From positions 10,142,144 through 10,206,143 of the forward strand of contig CP099849.1 of assembly GCA_030062745.1 (NCBI GenBank): a stretch of DNA of 64,000 bases, in the 5' to 3' direction. Source of the stretch: Capitulum mitella. Lineage: Eukaryota > Arthropoda > Thecostraca > Pollicipedomorpha > Pollicipedidae. The notes beneath the pieces were generated by a model that saw nothing but the letters and a program-made list of their open reading frames with translations, was not told the DNA's origin and searched no databases. How positions within the stretch are numbered: the stretch's first letter is position 1; each line of letters opens with the position of its first letter. A program made the position numbers and the translations under genes. Below are positions 1 to 11,510 of this stretch, in pieces.

Positions 1-790
1 TCTAGAATCGCCGTTCGCTTACCCTGGGGAGAGGGGTTCTCAAAACCCCCCAAGATCTCGTGAACCAAGAATGCCATGGAGATGAGAGTAATACCAGTCG
101 AAAGCTCGTCAAATTTTATGAAGAATGAACGCATATTTATTGCCTCTGAGTCCGTGTTTCAGGGTCGCGAAGTCAAACGTCATGTCATTTCATGTCATGA
201 CGTCCAAAATCGTTGGGCAATAAAAGCAAACATGACGTACCTATAAACTGAGTAGTGGACAGTCCCGAAAGGGCTAGGAAAGTTTTTTTTATTGTCAAAA
301 ACTAATCCGCTTTTCCTCAGACCAAGTCAGGTCAGGTCGACAGCCATTGAAATGCAATGCTGATTTGTTATGAAACCGGCACTCAAGTAAAGTTATTTAA
401 AGCATACTCTCTGCAGTAACCATCGCGAATTTCAGTCGCATACGGCAACTTTTACGAGAAAAAAGATTAATGAAGGCCACCTGAGGTCCTATCAGCCCAG
501 CTACGGCCAGATCTTACAACATTCGTATCTCCTGGTTGAGTAAAGCTACGAATATCAAACAAACGTCATTTAATCGCTACAGTCATGTTACCGTGTTCTT
601 GAATGACATGAAAGTCAAGAACAAGTCAGTTCAGGTCAGGATAAGAACGACAGCAGGCAACATGTATCTGTCTCGTTCGAAACATCACGGTGCCACAGAA
701 CAAAACCAAGTATTGATATACGTCTACGATAATAAAAACAGACTGAGGTCACTAATAAAATAGCTCTCACGATCAATACAGTAATGCAAG
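1..790 (+). repeat. Family C fold-back repeat, single-arm partial copy
   Basis: Sequence from the window start to about 700-790 matches the arms of the fold-back element at 44374-46716. Shared blocks include GAAAGCTCGTCAAA, TTTATGAAGAATGAA, CGTCCAAAATCG and TCTCGTTCGAAA, in the same order. Only one arm is present and the left end lies outside the window. It sits in the intron after exon 4. The 75-codon ORF at 536-763 lies inside the repeat and resembles nothing I know. Confidence 0.6.
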
Positions 791-868
791 GTCAACATAG
801 GCCTAACTGAAAATTGCATCTCAGAAACAAACCAATGTACATATATGAAACCAACTCTATACGTTGTC

Positions 869-1748
869 TTAACCCGCGCACGACCGTCCGTCGGTTTCGA
901 ACATGCGCGACTGGAGGGGGGGGGGCAGTTGTCCGCCCCACCTCTAACTCACGAACGGTTGGTCGCACGATAAACATAAGCATACCGTGGAAAGCTTGTG
1001 ACGAGTAGAGCTCGAAACTGGTCTCATTTTCAGCTTTAGATAATATGTAAGCAATTTACGCCCTATATATGTTTTCTCATAGCCAGCTCCATGAGACCGA
1101 GAAATGGCCTGAATCTCAAGGGCTGTGACTAATAACGCATAGGTAAAGGCACCAACGCACAAGTAAAGGTCTGCGGATGCCGACACATGTCTAATTTCTC
1201 AGATTTGTTAAATATATACGCCCAAACGCTGAGTTAAAGACACGGCAATTCTCGCGCCAGCCTTCGGCCTGCGCCGCTGCCATATGCAGTGAGAAATTGA
1301 CGGCAACTAATTTTAGCGTTCCTTTATTTTCGCGAAAAAAGACTATCTATGTAAATTTCATTGATCTTAGTGGTTCTTGTGATGATTTTTCATGCTTAAA
1401 TTTTGGAAAAATTGACTTTAGGTCAATGACCCAGCAAATTCCGAAAAGTCTGAGATAGCAGATTTGTTGCATCTATCACGATCATTAATCCCTGAAAGTA
1501 TTATTGAGATGTCTTGTTTTGCGAAAAAGTTAGAGGGCGCTAAAACTTTTTGGACATAGGTCTGTTTGACCTGATCTAGGTCAGGCACCTGACCTGACCT
1601 GACGTCAAAATTTTGACACGAGATATAAAAATAATGAAGCAAAAAGTACACAAAGTTTCGTGGCTCTGTGTTTGTTTGTTCTCTCGCAATCCCAGAAAAA
1701 CCTCAGCAGGGGGGCGCTCAACTGCCCCCCCAGTCGAGTACGGTTTAA
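869..1748 (+). mobile_element. Family A TTAA element (piggyBac-type MITE), internally deleted
   Basis: It begins TTAACCCGCGCACGACCG followed by CGACTGG and a G-run, and ends with a C-run, CAGTCG and CGGTTTAA. Compared with the 1.24-kb copies at 24259 and 55780, about 350 bp are missing after TTTTGGAAAAATTGAC near 1415. It carries the family's AGGTCA/TGACCT clusters (1577-1606) and an AGGTCAATGACCC inverted repeat at 1420-1432. It has no coding capacity. Insertion at TTAA and termini starting CCC are the basis for calling it piggyBac-type. Confidence 0.7.
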
Positions 1749-3056
1749 AACATTTCATGTTTTAAGACAACGACGTCTGAAGTGAAATACTACGGCGTCT
1801 AAAGTGGCAAGTGACCTTTGAGATGATATCAGGTCAGTCAGGATATCAGATCACGCCGCAAAAGCTCATGGCATTTCAAATCCTTTATGTGCATACACTG
1901 AAAGGCACACTTATCATTTCCCACCAGAAGTAAATGACAAATGTATTTCATACCCATTTTGTCGTACGTTCGATTTTGTAACCAAATGACCTGATCTCAG
2001 GTCACTGACCCCTCATAAACGATATGCTGCATGATTCGAAAAGCGTATCCGATAAGTTATATTCCTTTTCTTATCCCAAAAGGTTTCCTTTATAGGGTAA
2101 TTTCTGTCAGGAAGCAAAGACAGTATTCCAGTACGGTTGACCTGAGGTCAGGTCAAAAAGGCTCCCGAAAATTGAGAATACATATTTTTAAGGAATGAGT
2201 TGGGAGGTAGAGCAGCGTCTCCGTTTGTCAGTATCTCTTTTTGACAATCACTGGTACACACTTAAACTTTTGTGTCATGCCTTGCTTAAAGTTCAAATAT
2301 ATCATTGACCTAAAACGCTGTGACGTTGAAATTTTGCCATCAGGTGAAAGAATGATCTATTAACAGCTACGAAAAATTTCACGTGTGTAGCGCTGTTTGT
2401 TTCGCACTGTGTTTAAAAGACCTGACAGGGGTCCTCGAGAATCCCCCCTCCGGTGAGCGAAGATTAAAGAACGAATTGCCAGGTGATATACCGTGGCGCG
2501 CATTGCAAGTGGTCATCAAGAGGTTTTGTCGAATTAAACTATATTGCAAACGTACTAGATGTGTTCCGCAAAACCTGCCTGAACTGCAGCTCGCGTAATA
2601 GACGCAGCATAAAGGACCGTCCTTCTGACGTGAGTGAGCATACGAAAGGCGGGGGGTACCTCATGCTGTCGGGGCACGTCACGGGTCGAGGACTAAAATA
2701 ATGGTCCTCCACGCATGAAGGCGGGCAAGATTCGAGGAGGTTCATGGGAAGATATTAGCTACGCTGTATGCGTTGTTCTATTATATTTTGTGGCGCTGTT
2801 TACTGTTTAAATTTAACCCATTGCCATAAATGTCATCTGCGTATGGGCATAAGAATGGGAGGGGGGGGGGGGGCAGGGGAACCATGCCCCTCACACTTTT
2901 TGGGAAATTTAACATGTCCCTTATGAGAAAAACGTCTTGCCCCCTGCTTCTGAATGCCCCCACACCCCTGCATCAACGACTTCCACCAAAGCTCCCAGAA
3001 ACCTTTCATCGGAAGCTGCTTGCTTTCACGGCATGTCAGTATTAATCAGCGCTTAC
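1749..3056. other. Intron DNA without recognised gene
   Basis: This is intron after neuroligin exon 4. It contains scattered AGGTCA half-sites, including AGGTCACTGACCC at 1999-2011, a G-run at about 2860-2875, and GC-rich patches near 2440 and 2650 that resemble the ends of TTAA elements but lack recognisable partners. No neuroligin-like minus-strand exon was found. Confidence 0.6.
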
Positions 3057-3715
3057 CTGTCTGGAGTTGGCGTTGCTGGAAATGCCGTTAAATACGTAGA
3101 AGAAGGTCGGCTGGTCGTCAGGGAACAGGTCGACCGTGTGGCTGACCGGCGCCACAAACTGCGCATCGCTGAGCGCGTGCAGGAGCTGGTCTCGCAGAAC
3201 GAGGTGCCACTGCTGCTCCTGTTGCTGGCCCTGCTGCGGACTTAGTGTCCAGTTGGTGTAGTCGTGCCGAATCACGGCCAGAAGCTCGCTCAGGTGGTAG
3301 CTGTACGAGTTCCTCACGTACGTCCGCAACAGGCGGTCTCGCTCGTCCGACGTCACTCCCGACGTCAGCTGACGCTCGCTCAGATGGAATTCGGCGTCGA
3401 ACGGCGTCACGCCCGCCAGGAGGTCGTACGACACCAGCCGGTGCACGTACGACGCCCGGTTTGTGAAGAATTCGTCGTCGATGACGATGCCATCTAGCGA
3501 TGGTCCGAATGCCGATAAGTATTTCGGAGCGACGATAGGCGCTGCTAGCAGCGAGTCGAGCGGCTGCGCGCGCAGGCATGGGAGGAACGAGTCCTCGTCC
3601 GGTGTGCAGCTGACGTGTTCAGCGAGCTGATAGGTGGCGTTCAGAGGGTCGCTCAGCAGCGCCCAGGGAGCCAATGCAGATCCGCTCATTAGAATGACCC
3701 GGTGGAATAACAGAC
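3057..3715 (-). CDS. Nlg: Neuroligin, coding exon 4 (central and C-terminal esterase-like domain; gene continues beyond the window)
   Basis: This exon is 659 nt, acceptor TATTTCAG|GT, donor CAG|GTAAGC (3056-3055), phase 0 at its end. It codes residues 253-471: LLFHRVILMSGSALAPWALL, the second Cys loop (SC...PCL, about 288-298), GPSLDGIVI, DLLAGVTPFDAEFHLSE, RDRLLRTYVRNSYSYHLSE, VLRDQLLHALSDAQFVAP and PTFFYVFN. RVILMSGSALAPW and YVRN are characteristic of neuroligins. N-glycosylation sequons are NATY and NWTL. A Gln-rich stretch (SPQQGQQQEQQ, about 409-419) lies in a variable loop. The next expected exon (the HGEELPYIFG-type segment, then stalk, membrane helix and tail) is not found on the minus strand from 3056 to 1, so it lies outside. 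Confidence 0.93.
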
Positions 3716-4337
3716 CTGAAATACAATATTTCATTCACCTTCCAATCCCTAATACATAGACGTCACCGAACAAAAGGAAAACAGGTCCAATGACTCACTT
3801 AGTGCTTACACCAAGAATGTGGTGATCTTTAGTTAATGTCACTGAATTCACTGTCGGTGCTAGTCGGAGATAACTCTACGCAGTCAGAGTACGGGAGTCC
3901 AAGGTCCCCGTGGGATAATGATGAATGTCAAATGAAAGTGAAGTAATTGAAAACAAAATGTTAAAATAACGTCTACAAAGGGTCTTTGGATATGAGGTCC
4001 AGTTTTCTTGTGACAATATTTCGCTCCACATTTGGTTTTCAGTTACGCCACTTCTATTAGTCATACATCATTATCGCATGGTAAACTTGAACTCTTGTTT
4101 GTTTACTCTGTGCTAACAATCTTCCAGTAACCAGCACTGAAGGCAGATACGGGAGGATAAGCGAGAATCACCGGCAGTCTCTGCGGAAACAGCGGAAAAC
4201 AAGTAAAAGGAAATCTGCCACCCGCACTGAATCCATCTGGGCCAAAACCCACGCACAGGCCAGCCCAGGGCGTCCCAGCGTCCCCAGGCAATACCGTGAC
4301 GCCGCTGCCGCCTCTGCCGCTGACCGCCGGCGCTCAC
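3716..4337 (-). other. Neuroligin intron 3 (622 bp)
   Basis: Bounded by donor GTGAGC (4337) and acceptor TTTCAG (ending 3716). It is AT-rich with no recognised repeat. A minus-strand frame stays open from exon 3 into the first 170 bp, without family similarity. Confidence 0.85.
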
Positions 4338-4532
4338 CGAGCGGCGCCGAGGCGGACGTCATTAGGAAGTGGACACAGGCGGCGCCGGCGCCGTGGCCGA
4401 CCACGGTGACGGCGGCCTGGTCGCCGCCGAACGCGGCCACCGTCAGCCGGACGAACTCGAGCGCCGCCACGACGTCCAGCAGGCCGTAGTTGGCCACCGA
4501 GCGGGCCGGCTCGAAGTTGGCGTTCAGAAACC
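4338..4532 (-). CDS. Nlg: Neuroligin, coding exon 3 (nucleophile-elbow region, catalytic Ser replaced)
   Basis: This 195-nt exon starts after CGTCCGACAG and ends at CTCG|GTGAGC. It completes the split Gly and codes residues 188-251: FLNANFEPARSVANYGLLD, VVAALEFVR, AAFGGDQAAVTVVGHGAGA, ACVHFLM. In active esterases the nucleophile elbow is GESAG; here it is GHGAG (about residues 232-236), so the Ser is Gly. This is the hallmark change of neuroligins and shows the protein is not an esterase. NYGLLD and FGGD are conserved structural motifs. Phase 1 at both ends. The reading frame stays open past the donor into the intron, but the family match stops at the donor. Confidence 0.92.
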
Positions 4533-4917
4533 CTGTCGGACGCGCCGAGGCGACGGCGTCACTGGGGAGCCGGTGGGCGGGGCTCCGGCTCTGAGCGGTA
4601 CTCCCAGCAGTGCTCTCTGTATTAGTTTGCACGGTGGCTCTCCCAATGATAGGCATTAATCAATGACCTCCCCTTTCAATACCGATGGGGGCACACTAAA
4701 AACAGCACAGACGAAGATGGTTCCTGAAATTCCAAAGAGGATCGGACCAATCTTAAAAGCACCCAATCCCTTAAAACGTGTTTGAGCATTTAGCGTTAGG
4801 CACATGACTGACAAGATAACGCTTGCATTGTAGATCAGGAGCGTTTAAAGGGGAAATCCAGCCTCGGCCCTGGATTTATCTCCAGGCAAATCAAGAGACT
4901 CCACAGGTGGCACTAAC
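4533..4917 (-). other. Neuroligin intron 2 (385 bp)
   Basis: Bounded by donor GTTAGT (4917) and acceptor CGACAG (ending 4533). There is no recognised repeat or coding signal. Confidence 0.85.
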
Positions 4918-5067
4918 CGAGCAGCCCCAGCCTGTAGTTGATGGTCACCACCACGACCCCGCCGAGACTGGCCAGCACGGAGCCATCCACAGCGTTTCCG
5001 GTGCCGTATTCAAACGACTCGCCGTGGACGAAAACCATAACCGGAAACCGGCCCGCGGTCCGCTCCC
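4918..5067 (-). CDS. Nlg: Neuroligin, coding exon 2 (oxyanion-hole region)
   Basis: This 150-nt exon is bounded by an acceptor (CCGTTACAG|GG) and a donor (CTCG|GTTAGT at 4917-4916). It completes a split Gly codon from exon 1, codes residues 138-186, and leaves one G for exon 3. It reads [19 protein letters not shown], then [28 protein letters not shown] at about 151-154 is the neuroligin form of the cholinesterase oxyanion-hole segment. NYRLG is a core strand shared by all alpha/beta-hydrolase esterases. It is separated from exon 1 by a 24.25-kb intron and from exon 3 by 385 bp. The donor GTTAGT is slightly weak, but phases on both sides agree. Confidence 0.9.
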
Positions 5068-6309
5068 CTGTAACGGACGACAGTCAGCGGTCAGCTCCAG
5101 AGTGCTGGGACATCTTTCACGATGATGACGCACACGTGTTAGTCCCGTGACTTAAAACGTTTAAGCCCCCGGCTGATGGACTGAACCGCTGAGATCCTTT
5201 TGGTGAACCTGCTTCCCTTGTGGTACCGGAGGTGAGAACTCGGTGTGCTCCATGAAACGCACCTGATGACAGCTGAACCGGACAGTTCCAATCGCAAGGC
5301 AAGAGCGCTTTCGCCCCGTCAGCGCTGCGAATCGTGGTCGGCGTTGTGTGCACCTTATGAGATGAAATCAGTGCTCCAGGCGGGCCGTACTATATCACCG
5401 CTTCGAGGACGACTAGGGAGACATTCTTTACTTTTCTCTGTCATTGCCTGCACAGAAATAAGAGAGTGTGCTTGTTTTGACACCCATTTCATAACAGCCA
5501 GCACTGCTGATGGTCCCAAGTGTTGTGAATCGGCCGATGTCCGCGGCAGCTTTCTGCTACTTTTGCCGTGGTGGGATACTCTGCGACTTTGCCTTCTTCC
5601 ACGATCGATGTTTTTCTAGGTGTCGGAAGCCAACGATAGCGTAACCTGCACTTGGTGCGAACGGAGATTATTCCCATTTCCTTGTTTTGAACGTTTCCCT
5701 TTTCGGTTATTGGTAAGATGTTCATCGAATTATAGATTGTCAATACGTTACGACATTATGAATATCACAGAATCTGGATAATTGGTTTCAATTTCGCACA
5801 TCATGATCGTTTGATGAGTGTTCATAGCAAGAAAAACCAGTTCATTCCAGGACAAAAAGTATGATAATACCACCATCTGGTAACTGTAGCCATTGGCGTA
5901 GGAACGTTTCGAAATGTGTGCGGGGGCCAAATTATTTTAGTCAACGACGGGAGAGGGGTACGGTCTCACAAAAAAGTTTTTGACCCAGTGTTAAGCCAGA
6001 TAACTGACCTTTCCTTATAAGGGGTAAGAGGGTAAAATGTTCTCGCGGGGCAGGTCTGAAATGGGTCGTGGTTGTGAAGGGGCTTTACGTTGGGTGTCAC
6101 TGAACCAGTTCACACCACACGAGGTAGAGTCTGACGGCCACGTTAGCACCAAAATTGCGTACAAAAGCAGGAGCGGCAGGGTTGAGCGTCAGAACTGTCT
6201 ATTGGTCTCCACCAAAAACTCATGAACTGAGATCCGGTGGCATATTTATTTCCCCTCATGTAAAGTGTTCGGGTGTATATAAAAGAGCAAATTAAAACAA
6301 AAAAGCATC

Positions 6310-7531
6310 TGAAACCAATTCCCGGCAAGGGGGTGGGGTACAATCCGCCCCCTTTCGGTTTTTTTGCTTGCCAATTACAGCGTTTTTGACGCCGCCTCAC
6401 GAAACTTGGTGACTTTCCCTAGCTATTCTTTCTACGTATTGTAACAAAATTTTGTAGTTCTATTTTGCTCAGGGGCAGAGCCAGGCGACGTTTTTGGGAG
6501 ATGCCCCAGGCCATTTTTGGCCCTGTTGAGGGTGAAGTGAAAATGGCTGACAAAAGTGTTTTTAAGATAGAACCTAAAACTTTATATGGATGTATAGGTA
6601 AATAGCTGGGCAACATACAAACGCAATTTTGCTTGTCTGAGGCCACTTCACAAGGTCAGGTCAAGGTCGGAAGTCAAAATTTGGTTTTATAGTAATAATT
6701 TCGGCGTTATCTTTTCACATGCACAACCCAGAAAACATATGACGTAACAGGGTGTCCCCTACTTGTATTACTACAAGTATCAGCGTGATATCAGGTCAGG
6801 TCACGGAGCTATGACCTAGAATGTCAGTGGGCGCATCCCATATCACATGGCTGTAAAATGGGATTTTAGAAAAAAAGTAAATCCAAATGATTGGAAACGT
6901 TTTCAAAGAACATAAAATGCACGCAAGATCATTCCAAGTGACGCTAAGATCATTGGAGGTCATCAAATGTCAAAGGTCGTAAGTTGACCTGAAGGAATAT
7001 GCGACCATGACAATTCCCCCTCTTTCATGTCCCCGGCACCACCTGTTCCTGACATTATACAAACATTGTTTTACGATTTGTACTTCTTCAGCATAAAATG
7101 ACTATTGGAAGCTATAAAGGTGTTTTTAACTTTCTTTTTAATTCGGTTTAAAAAAAGATAATCCTATTTTCACACCCTGTGAACGCCCATGAATTTTTCA
7201 AAATTTGAAATGTAAGGACCAGTGGTAAAAGTCCCATCCATAATCTCACGATTCATGCCAATGTTCATCAAAATCAGTCCATAAACGAACACAGTTATAA
7301 CAAGTACAAAAACATACACCATTTCGACTTTTTTGCCCCCCCTGTATCTATCCCCTTTCAAAATTCTTGAAAGTTTCTTTTTATAAAAATGTAGTTCATG
7401 TCATGGCAATTCGACTGTCGTTTGTTGTGATGAAATCGGATGTGTAGTTCTCGAGATATCGGGAAGGCTAAATCCGCCCCCCTGCCGGGAATCGGCCATA
7501 TTTATGTTTAACACTCTGGGAATAAGGTTAA
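6310..7531 (-). mobile_element. Family B TTAA element, reverse orientation, degenerate
   Basis: The right end reads GGGAATAAGGTTAA (TTAA at 7528-7531) and the left end CCAATTCCCGGCAAGGGGG, degenerate forms of the family B termini. The interior shares, inverted, the CAGGGGCAGAGCCAGGC, TGGCCCTGTTGAGGGTGAA and GACCTTGACC blocks with the copies at 10329 and 22304. Non-coding. Confidence 0.65.
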
Positions 7532-8071
7532 ATTTAGAGCCTGCATTTATAAAAGAATGTAATTCACAACGTTCGATTTTTCATCAGCTCTGATCCATAG
7601 CGATAACTTTCAGAGAGTAACATCCTATAGGTTCCAACGAAAAATATGTTCAACGCAAGCTTTCTTTCACCATTGCTTATATGTGCAATTTACGCGTACT
7701 CAAGAAAAAATGCCAGTTTTTGGTGTGTCAGTCGCGCAAGCACACAGACGACTGACCGACGCACGACGCGTCACAACACTTGATTCAAGACTGGGATGCC
7801 TGAGCCCAAGAGATTGTGCGTCCAGCTCACAACAGACGAACTAAATCGCCCCAGCAGGCCCACGCAAACATGTGGGATCGTGCTTTTTAAAACACTAGAT
7901 TGAGGCGGTGTTTTGCCTTTACATCCTAGTTATCGTGATTTATCCTTGAAAACTGGTCAGTTATGTTCTACTAGTTCGTATCTTAATGATCGCAAAGCGT
8001 TTATTATTCTGAAATAGTGTGGGCAGGAGGGGAAAGCCACGCACCATCACTAGCCCTTCCACTTTAAAAAG

Positions 8072-8714
8072 TGGGGGAGCCTGTTTATTTCCAAAATATG
8101 CTATTTTTTCAAACATTCTGAGGTTCCTAGGTATTACTTTCCGTCTGTGAAAGCTAGTTCTGCAATTTCCTACCCATTCTGAGTAATTCATCGCCGATTT
8201 TGATGGTGGTACATTTTGGCGCACTACAGTTATTCGTGACCTGACCTCAGGTCAATGGCTGGAAGTCATTGATACTTTGCCCATTGACGGTAACTAGATG
8301 TTTGCTTCACTCCACACTAAAAATGTTATGAAATATTTTGTCAATTTCCGAAAAAACGACGACATGTCTTAAAAATGGGCTTGACCTTAGGTCAGTGACC
8401 CGAAAAATTCCAAAAAATCTGAGATAGCAGATTTGTTGCATCCATCAGAATCACTAATCCCTGAAAGTATTATTGAGATATCTTGTTTTGCGAAAAAGTT
8501 AGAGGGCGCTAAACTTTTTTTGACATAGGTCTGTTTGACCTGACCTAGGTCAGGCACCTGACCTGACCTGAGGTCAGAATGTTGACACGAGATGTGAAAT
8601 TGATGAAGCAAAAGGTACACAAAGTTTTGTGGCTCTGTGTTAGTTTCTTTTCTCGCAATCCCAGAAAAACCTCAGGGGGGCTGTCAACAGTCCCCCCAGT
8701 CGGGGGCGGGTTAA
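8072..8714 (+). mobile_element. Family A TTAA element, 5'-truncated
   Basis: It matches the 3' half of family A from CCTGTTTATTTCCAAAATATG onward and ends CAGTCGGGGGCGGGTTAA. It contains the family's densest half-site cluster: TGACCTAGGTCA at 8541-8552, then CCTGACCTGACCTGAGGTCA at 8557-8576. It also has AGGTCAGTGACCC at 8389-8401. Non-coding. Confidence 0.7.
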
Positions 8715-8878
8715 CATTACTAACTCCCGCCTTCAAAAATGGGGACCATGGTACCCTGTCCCTTCCCCACGTTCCCATGCCTACTCCTGCATGTCGGATA
8801 GATACAGTTCCTCAGAAACATAGACACAGATTATGGCTAATGTAAGTCAGAGCGACGAAAACAAGGAGCGAAGGCACC

Positions 8879-9421
8879 TTATTTATCCATTGGATGGCAT
8901 CGCTGCCATTGGCGGTAACCACCTCGCTCCTGAAACCTGCACCCTTTCCCCGTAAAACTTGGAATCACTGTATCGAACTCGGCCCAACTGGACAGGTCCG
9001 TGGGCAACTGGCAGCTCTGCCGCTGGCCTGCGGGCCCGGCTCCGGGAGGGACAGCTCGATAATCCTCCATCAGAGTGGCGGAGCGAGAGAGGCGCCAGTG
9101 CCGGCCGTCCGTGAAGGTGTCCCGCGCCCCGTGAAAGCCGCCCCCAGGCAGGAAATGTCCCCGGGGAGGAAGCACACGGACCCTCCAGAGATACGCCAGA
9201 GGAATGCCGGCTCTGGTTACTCCTGCGCCGGAAGCTGTTACAGAGATCCTATATCCGGCAGGCTGCACACGGAGCTGCGCCGAAGGGTACGACCCAGCAC
9301 CGAAGGGTGTCATGGCGAAAAGGTGCTGTGTCGTGTCAGAAAGGACACCACAATCTACGGAGCTTTGCCGCTTAACCCTTGCTCGTTGAACGAGAGGTAG
9401 GACATATACATATGTTTTCAT
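8879..9421 (-). other. GC-rich island with long antisense ORFs; possible unrecognised exon or decayed gene
   Basis: A 540-bp island of higher GC lies inside neuroligin intron 1. The minus strand has an ATG-initiated 180-codon ORF (ATG at 9421) whose middle uses mostly G/C-ending codons (for example GAC ACC TTC ACG GAC GGC CGG CAC TGG CGC CTC), resembling the neuroligin exons. It has four Cys and no hydrophobic leader. The plus strand has a 168-codon ORF over the same DNA. I recognise no domain in any frame. It could be an exon of a nested gene, a captured gene fragment or chance open frames in GC-rich DNA. Confidence 0.25.
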
Positions 9422-9799
9422 GTATATGAGAACTTAGGCACCAGGCTGTTGGATAAGCAAGTTTCGCTAAAAATAACAGCGCATGCTGCGGTGGTTATCT
9501 TTTTTTTGAGTGCGTTCAAGTTTTCAGATTACATTCTTCGCTTCATTGGTGTGCTCGTTTAGGACGGTGCGTTGTGTCATAATAACTAAGAAACATACAG
9601 TTATGTCGTTCATTCTACGTCTATATTGATAAAAATGTCGATGTTTCATCTTATCCTAAGACATTTTCAATAAACAAGTAATTGTGACCAAGCCTTTCTA
9701 GCATTATTCAGCCTGGCGCCTCACGCTACAAACACAACAGATTTGCCATTATTTGGACGCTGTTCTGGGTAACCGTTCCTGTAAATGCAAAAGCATGTA

Positions 9800-9809
9800 T
9801 GTGTATATA

Positions 9810-9844
<35 letters not shown>
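9800..9844 (+). repeat. (TA)n/(TG)n microsatellite
   Basis: Alternating TA with a short TGTGTG interruption, directly visible. Confidence 0.9.
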
Positions 9845-10328
9845 GCAAGTCTGATTAAAAATGACAGCGAGGTTAGTCGTTATCATTGTCTTCCTAAAGC
9901 TTACTGATCTTCGTGCAAGATCGGATTGGAGCCAGGATCTGGGATGCTGTTTAGATTTGTACCGTTTTGTTTTCCTAAGTCGTGAACCGGAAGTGCCCGA
10001 AATTTTAGGAAACCTACGTTTTCGTATAGTTTGCCGAAACACTGCGCAGGTAATTTCGTGTCATGTCATCAGAAGCCAAAGATCGCGATAAGAAACGACC
10101 CTTACTCAGTAACTCCTCGTGTGTGATATTTTATCGCATTGTTGGCTAGATATCTCATATGCATGTGTGATGCGTTAAATGTTTGCCTGATGATGTTCGT
10201 GGGAAATGAACGAAATACTGTATGGTTTTGGAGGACTGCTTTTTTGCCTGGAGGAAAAGTGCGAAAGCTTGTACGAAGAACAGAAGGCTTAAGGAAGAAC
10301 ATAACAACAGCTAACTTCGCTGTCATAT

Positions 10329-11510
10329 TTAACCCTATTCCTGGAGGGCTAGACGGTATGGCTGATTTCCGGCAGGGGGGGGGGCGGATTCGGCCCCCCC
10401 CCGAGGTCTCGAGAACAACACATCCGATTTTATCGCAACAAACGGAAATCGATTTGCCGTGACGTAAACTACACTTTAAAAAAGAAACTTTCAAAATTTT
10501 GAAAGGGTTAGATACAGGGGGCAAAAGTGTCAAAACGGGGGTATTTTTGGACTTCTTAAAAACTCCGTTGTTTATGGACTAATTTCATGAAACTGGCATG
10601 AATCGAAAGATTATAAGACAAGACTTTTACCATTAGTGCAAATATTTGAAATTTTGAGAAAATTCATAGGCGTTCACAGGGTTTCGAAAACAGGACGACT
10701 AGTTTTTTAACAAAAGAATGAACAAAAAACGTAAAGACACCTTTTTTGGCTTCTGCTAGTCATGTTATGCTAAAGAAGTGCAAACTGTAATACAAGTTTG
10801 TACATTGTTAGCATAGGCGGTGCCAGGGACATTAAAAAAGGGGGAACTGCCATGGTCACATGTTCTTCAGATCAGCTCTTGACCTTTGACCTTAAATGAC
10901 CTCCAGTGACCTTGAAATCACTTCGAATGACCTCGTGTGCATTTCATATCATTCGGAAACGTTTTCAATCATTTGAATTCATCCTATTTCAAAAATTCCA
11001 TTTTACGGCTATCGTGATGTAAGGTACGCGCACTGACATTTTAGGTCATAGCTCCGTGACCCGGCCTGATATCAAGCTGAAACTCGATACACAAGTACAG
11101 GGCACCTTCTACGTCATACATATTTCAGGTTTGGCATTTGAAAAAATAGCGCTAAAATTATCAAAATAAAACTAAATTTCGACTTTTGACCTTGACCTGA
11201 CCTTGTTAAGTGACCTCAGATGAAACAAAACTGTATTTGCGTGTTGCCCCACTATTGAGCTATACATCCATGTAAAGGTTTAAGTTTTATCTTAAAAAGG
11301 CTGTTTTTGGCAGTCATTTTCCTTTCACCCTCAACAAGGCCAAAAATGGCCTGAGGTGCCTCCCAAAAACGTTGCCTGGCTCCGCCCTTAAGCAAAATAG
11401 AATTTCGAAATTTTGTCGCAGTACGTAGAAAGGAATAGCTAGGAAAAGTCATCAAGTTTCGTGAAGCTGTGTCAAAAACCTTGGAATTGGCAGTCGAAAA
11501 ACCCGAAGGG
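10329..11510 (+). mobile_element. Family B TTAA element, right end lost
   Basis: It begins TTAACCCTATTCCTGGAGGG and runs collinear with the intact copy at 22304-23524, through CTCGAGAACAACACATCC, GACCTTTGACCTTAAATG and GGCCAAAAATGGCCTGAGG. The expected terminal GGGAATAGGGTTAA is absent and similarity fades after about 11500. Non-coding. Confidence 0.7.

Noticed and set aside
3118..3579. 153-codon minus-strand ORF overlapping neuroligin exon 4
   Set aside because: It is a frame-shifted shadow of the exon; the neuroligin frame carries all family motifs and matches the splice phases.
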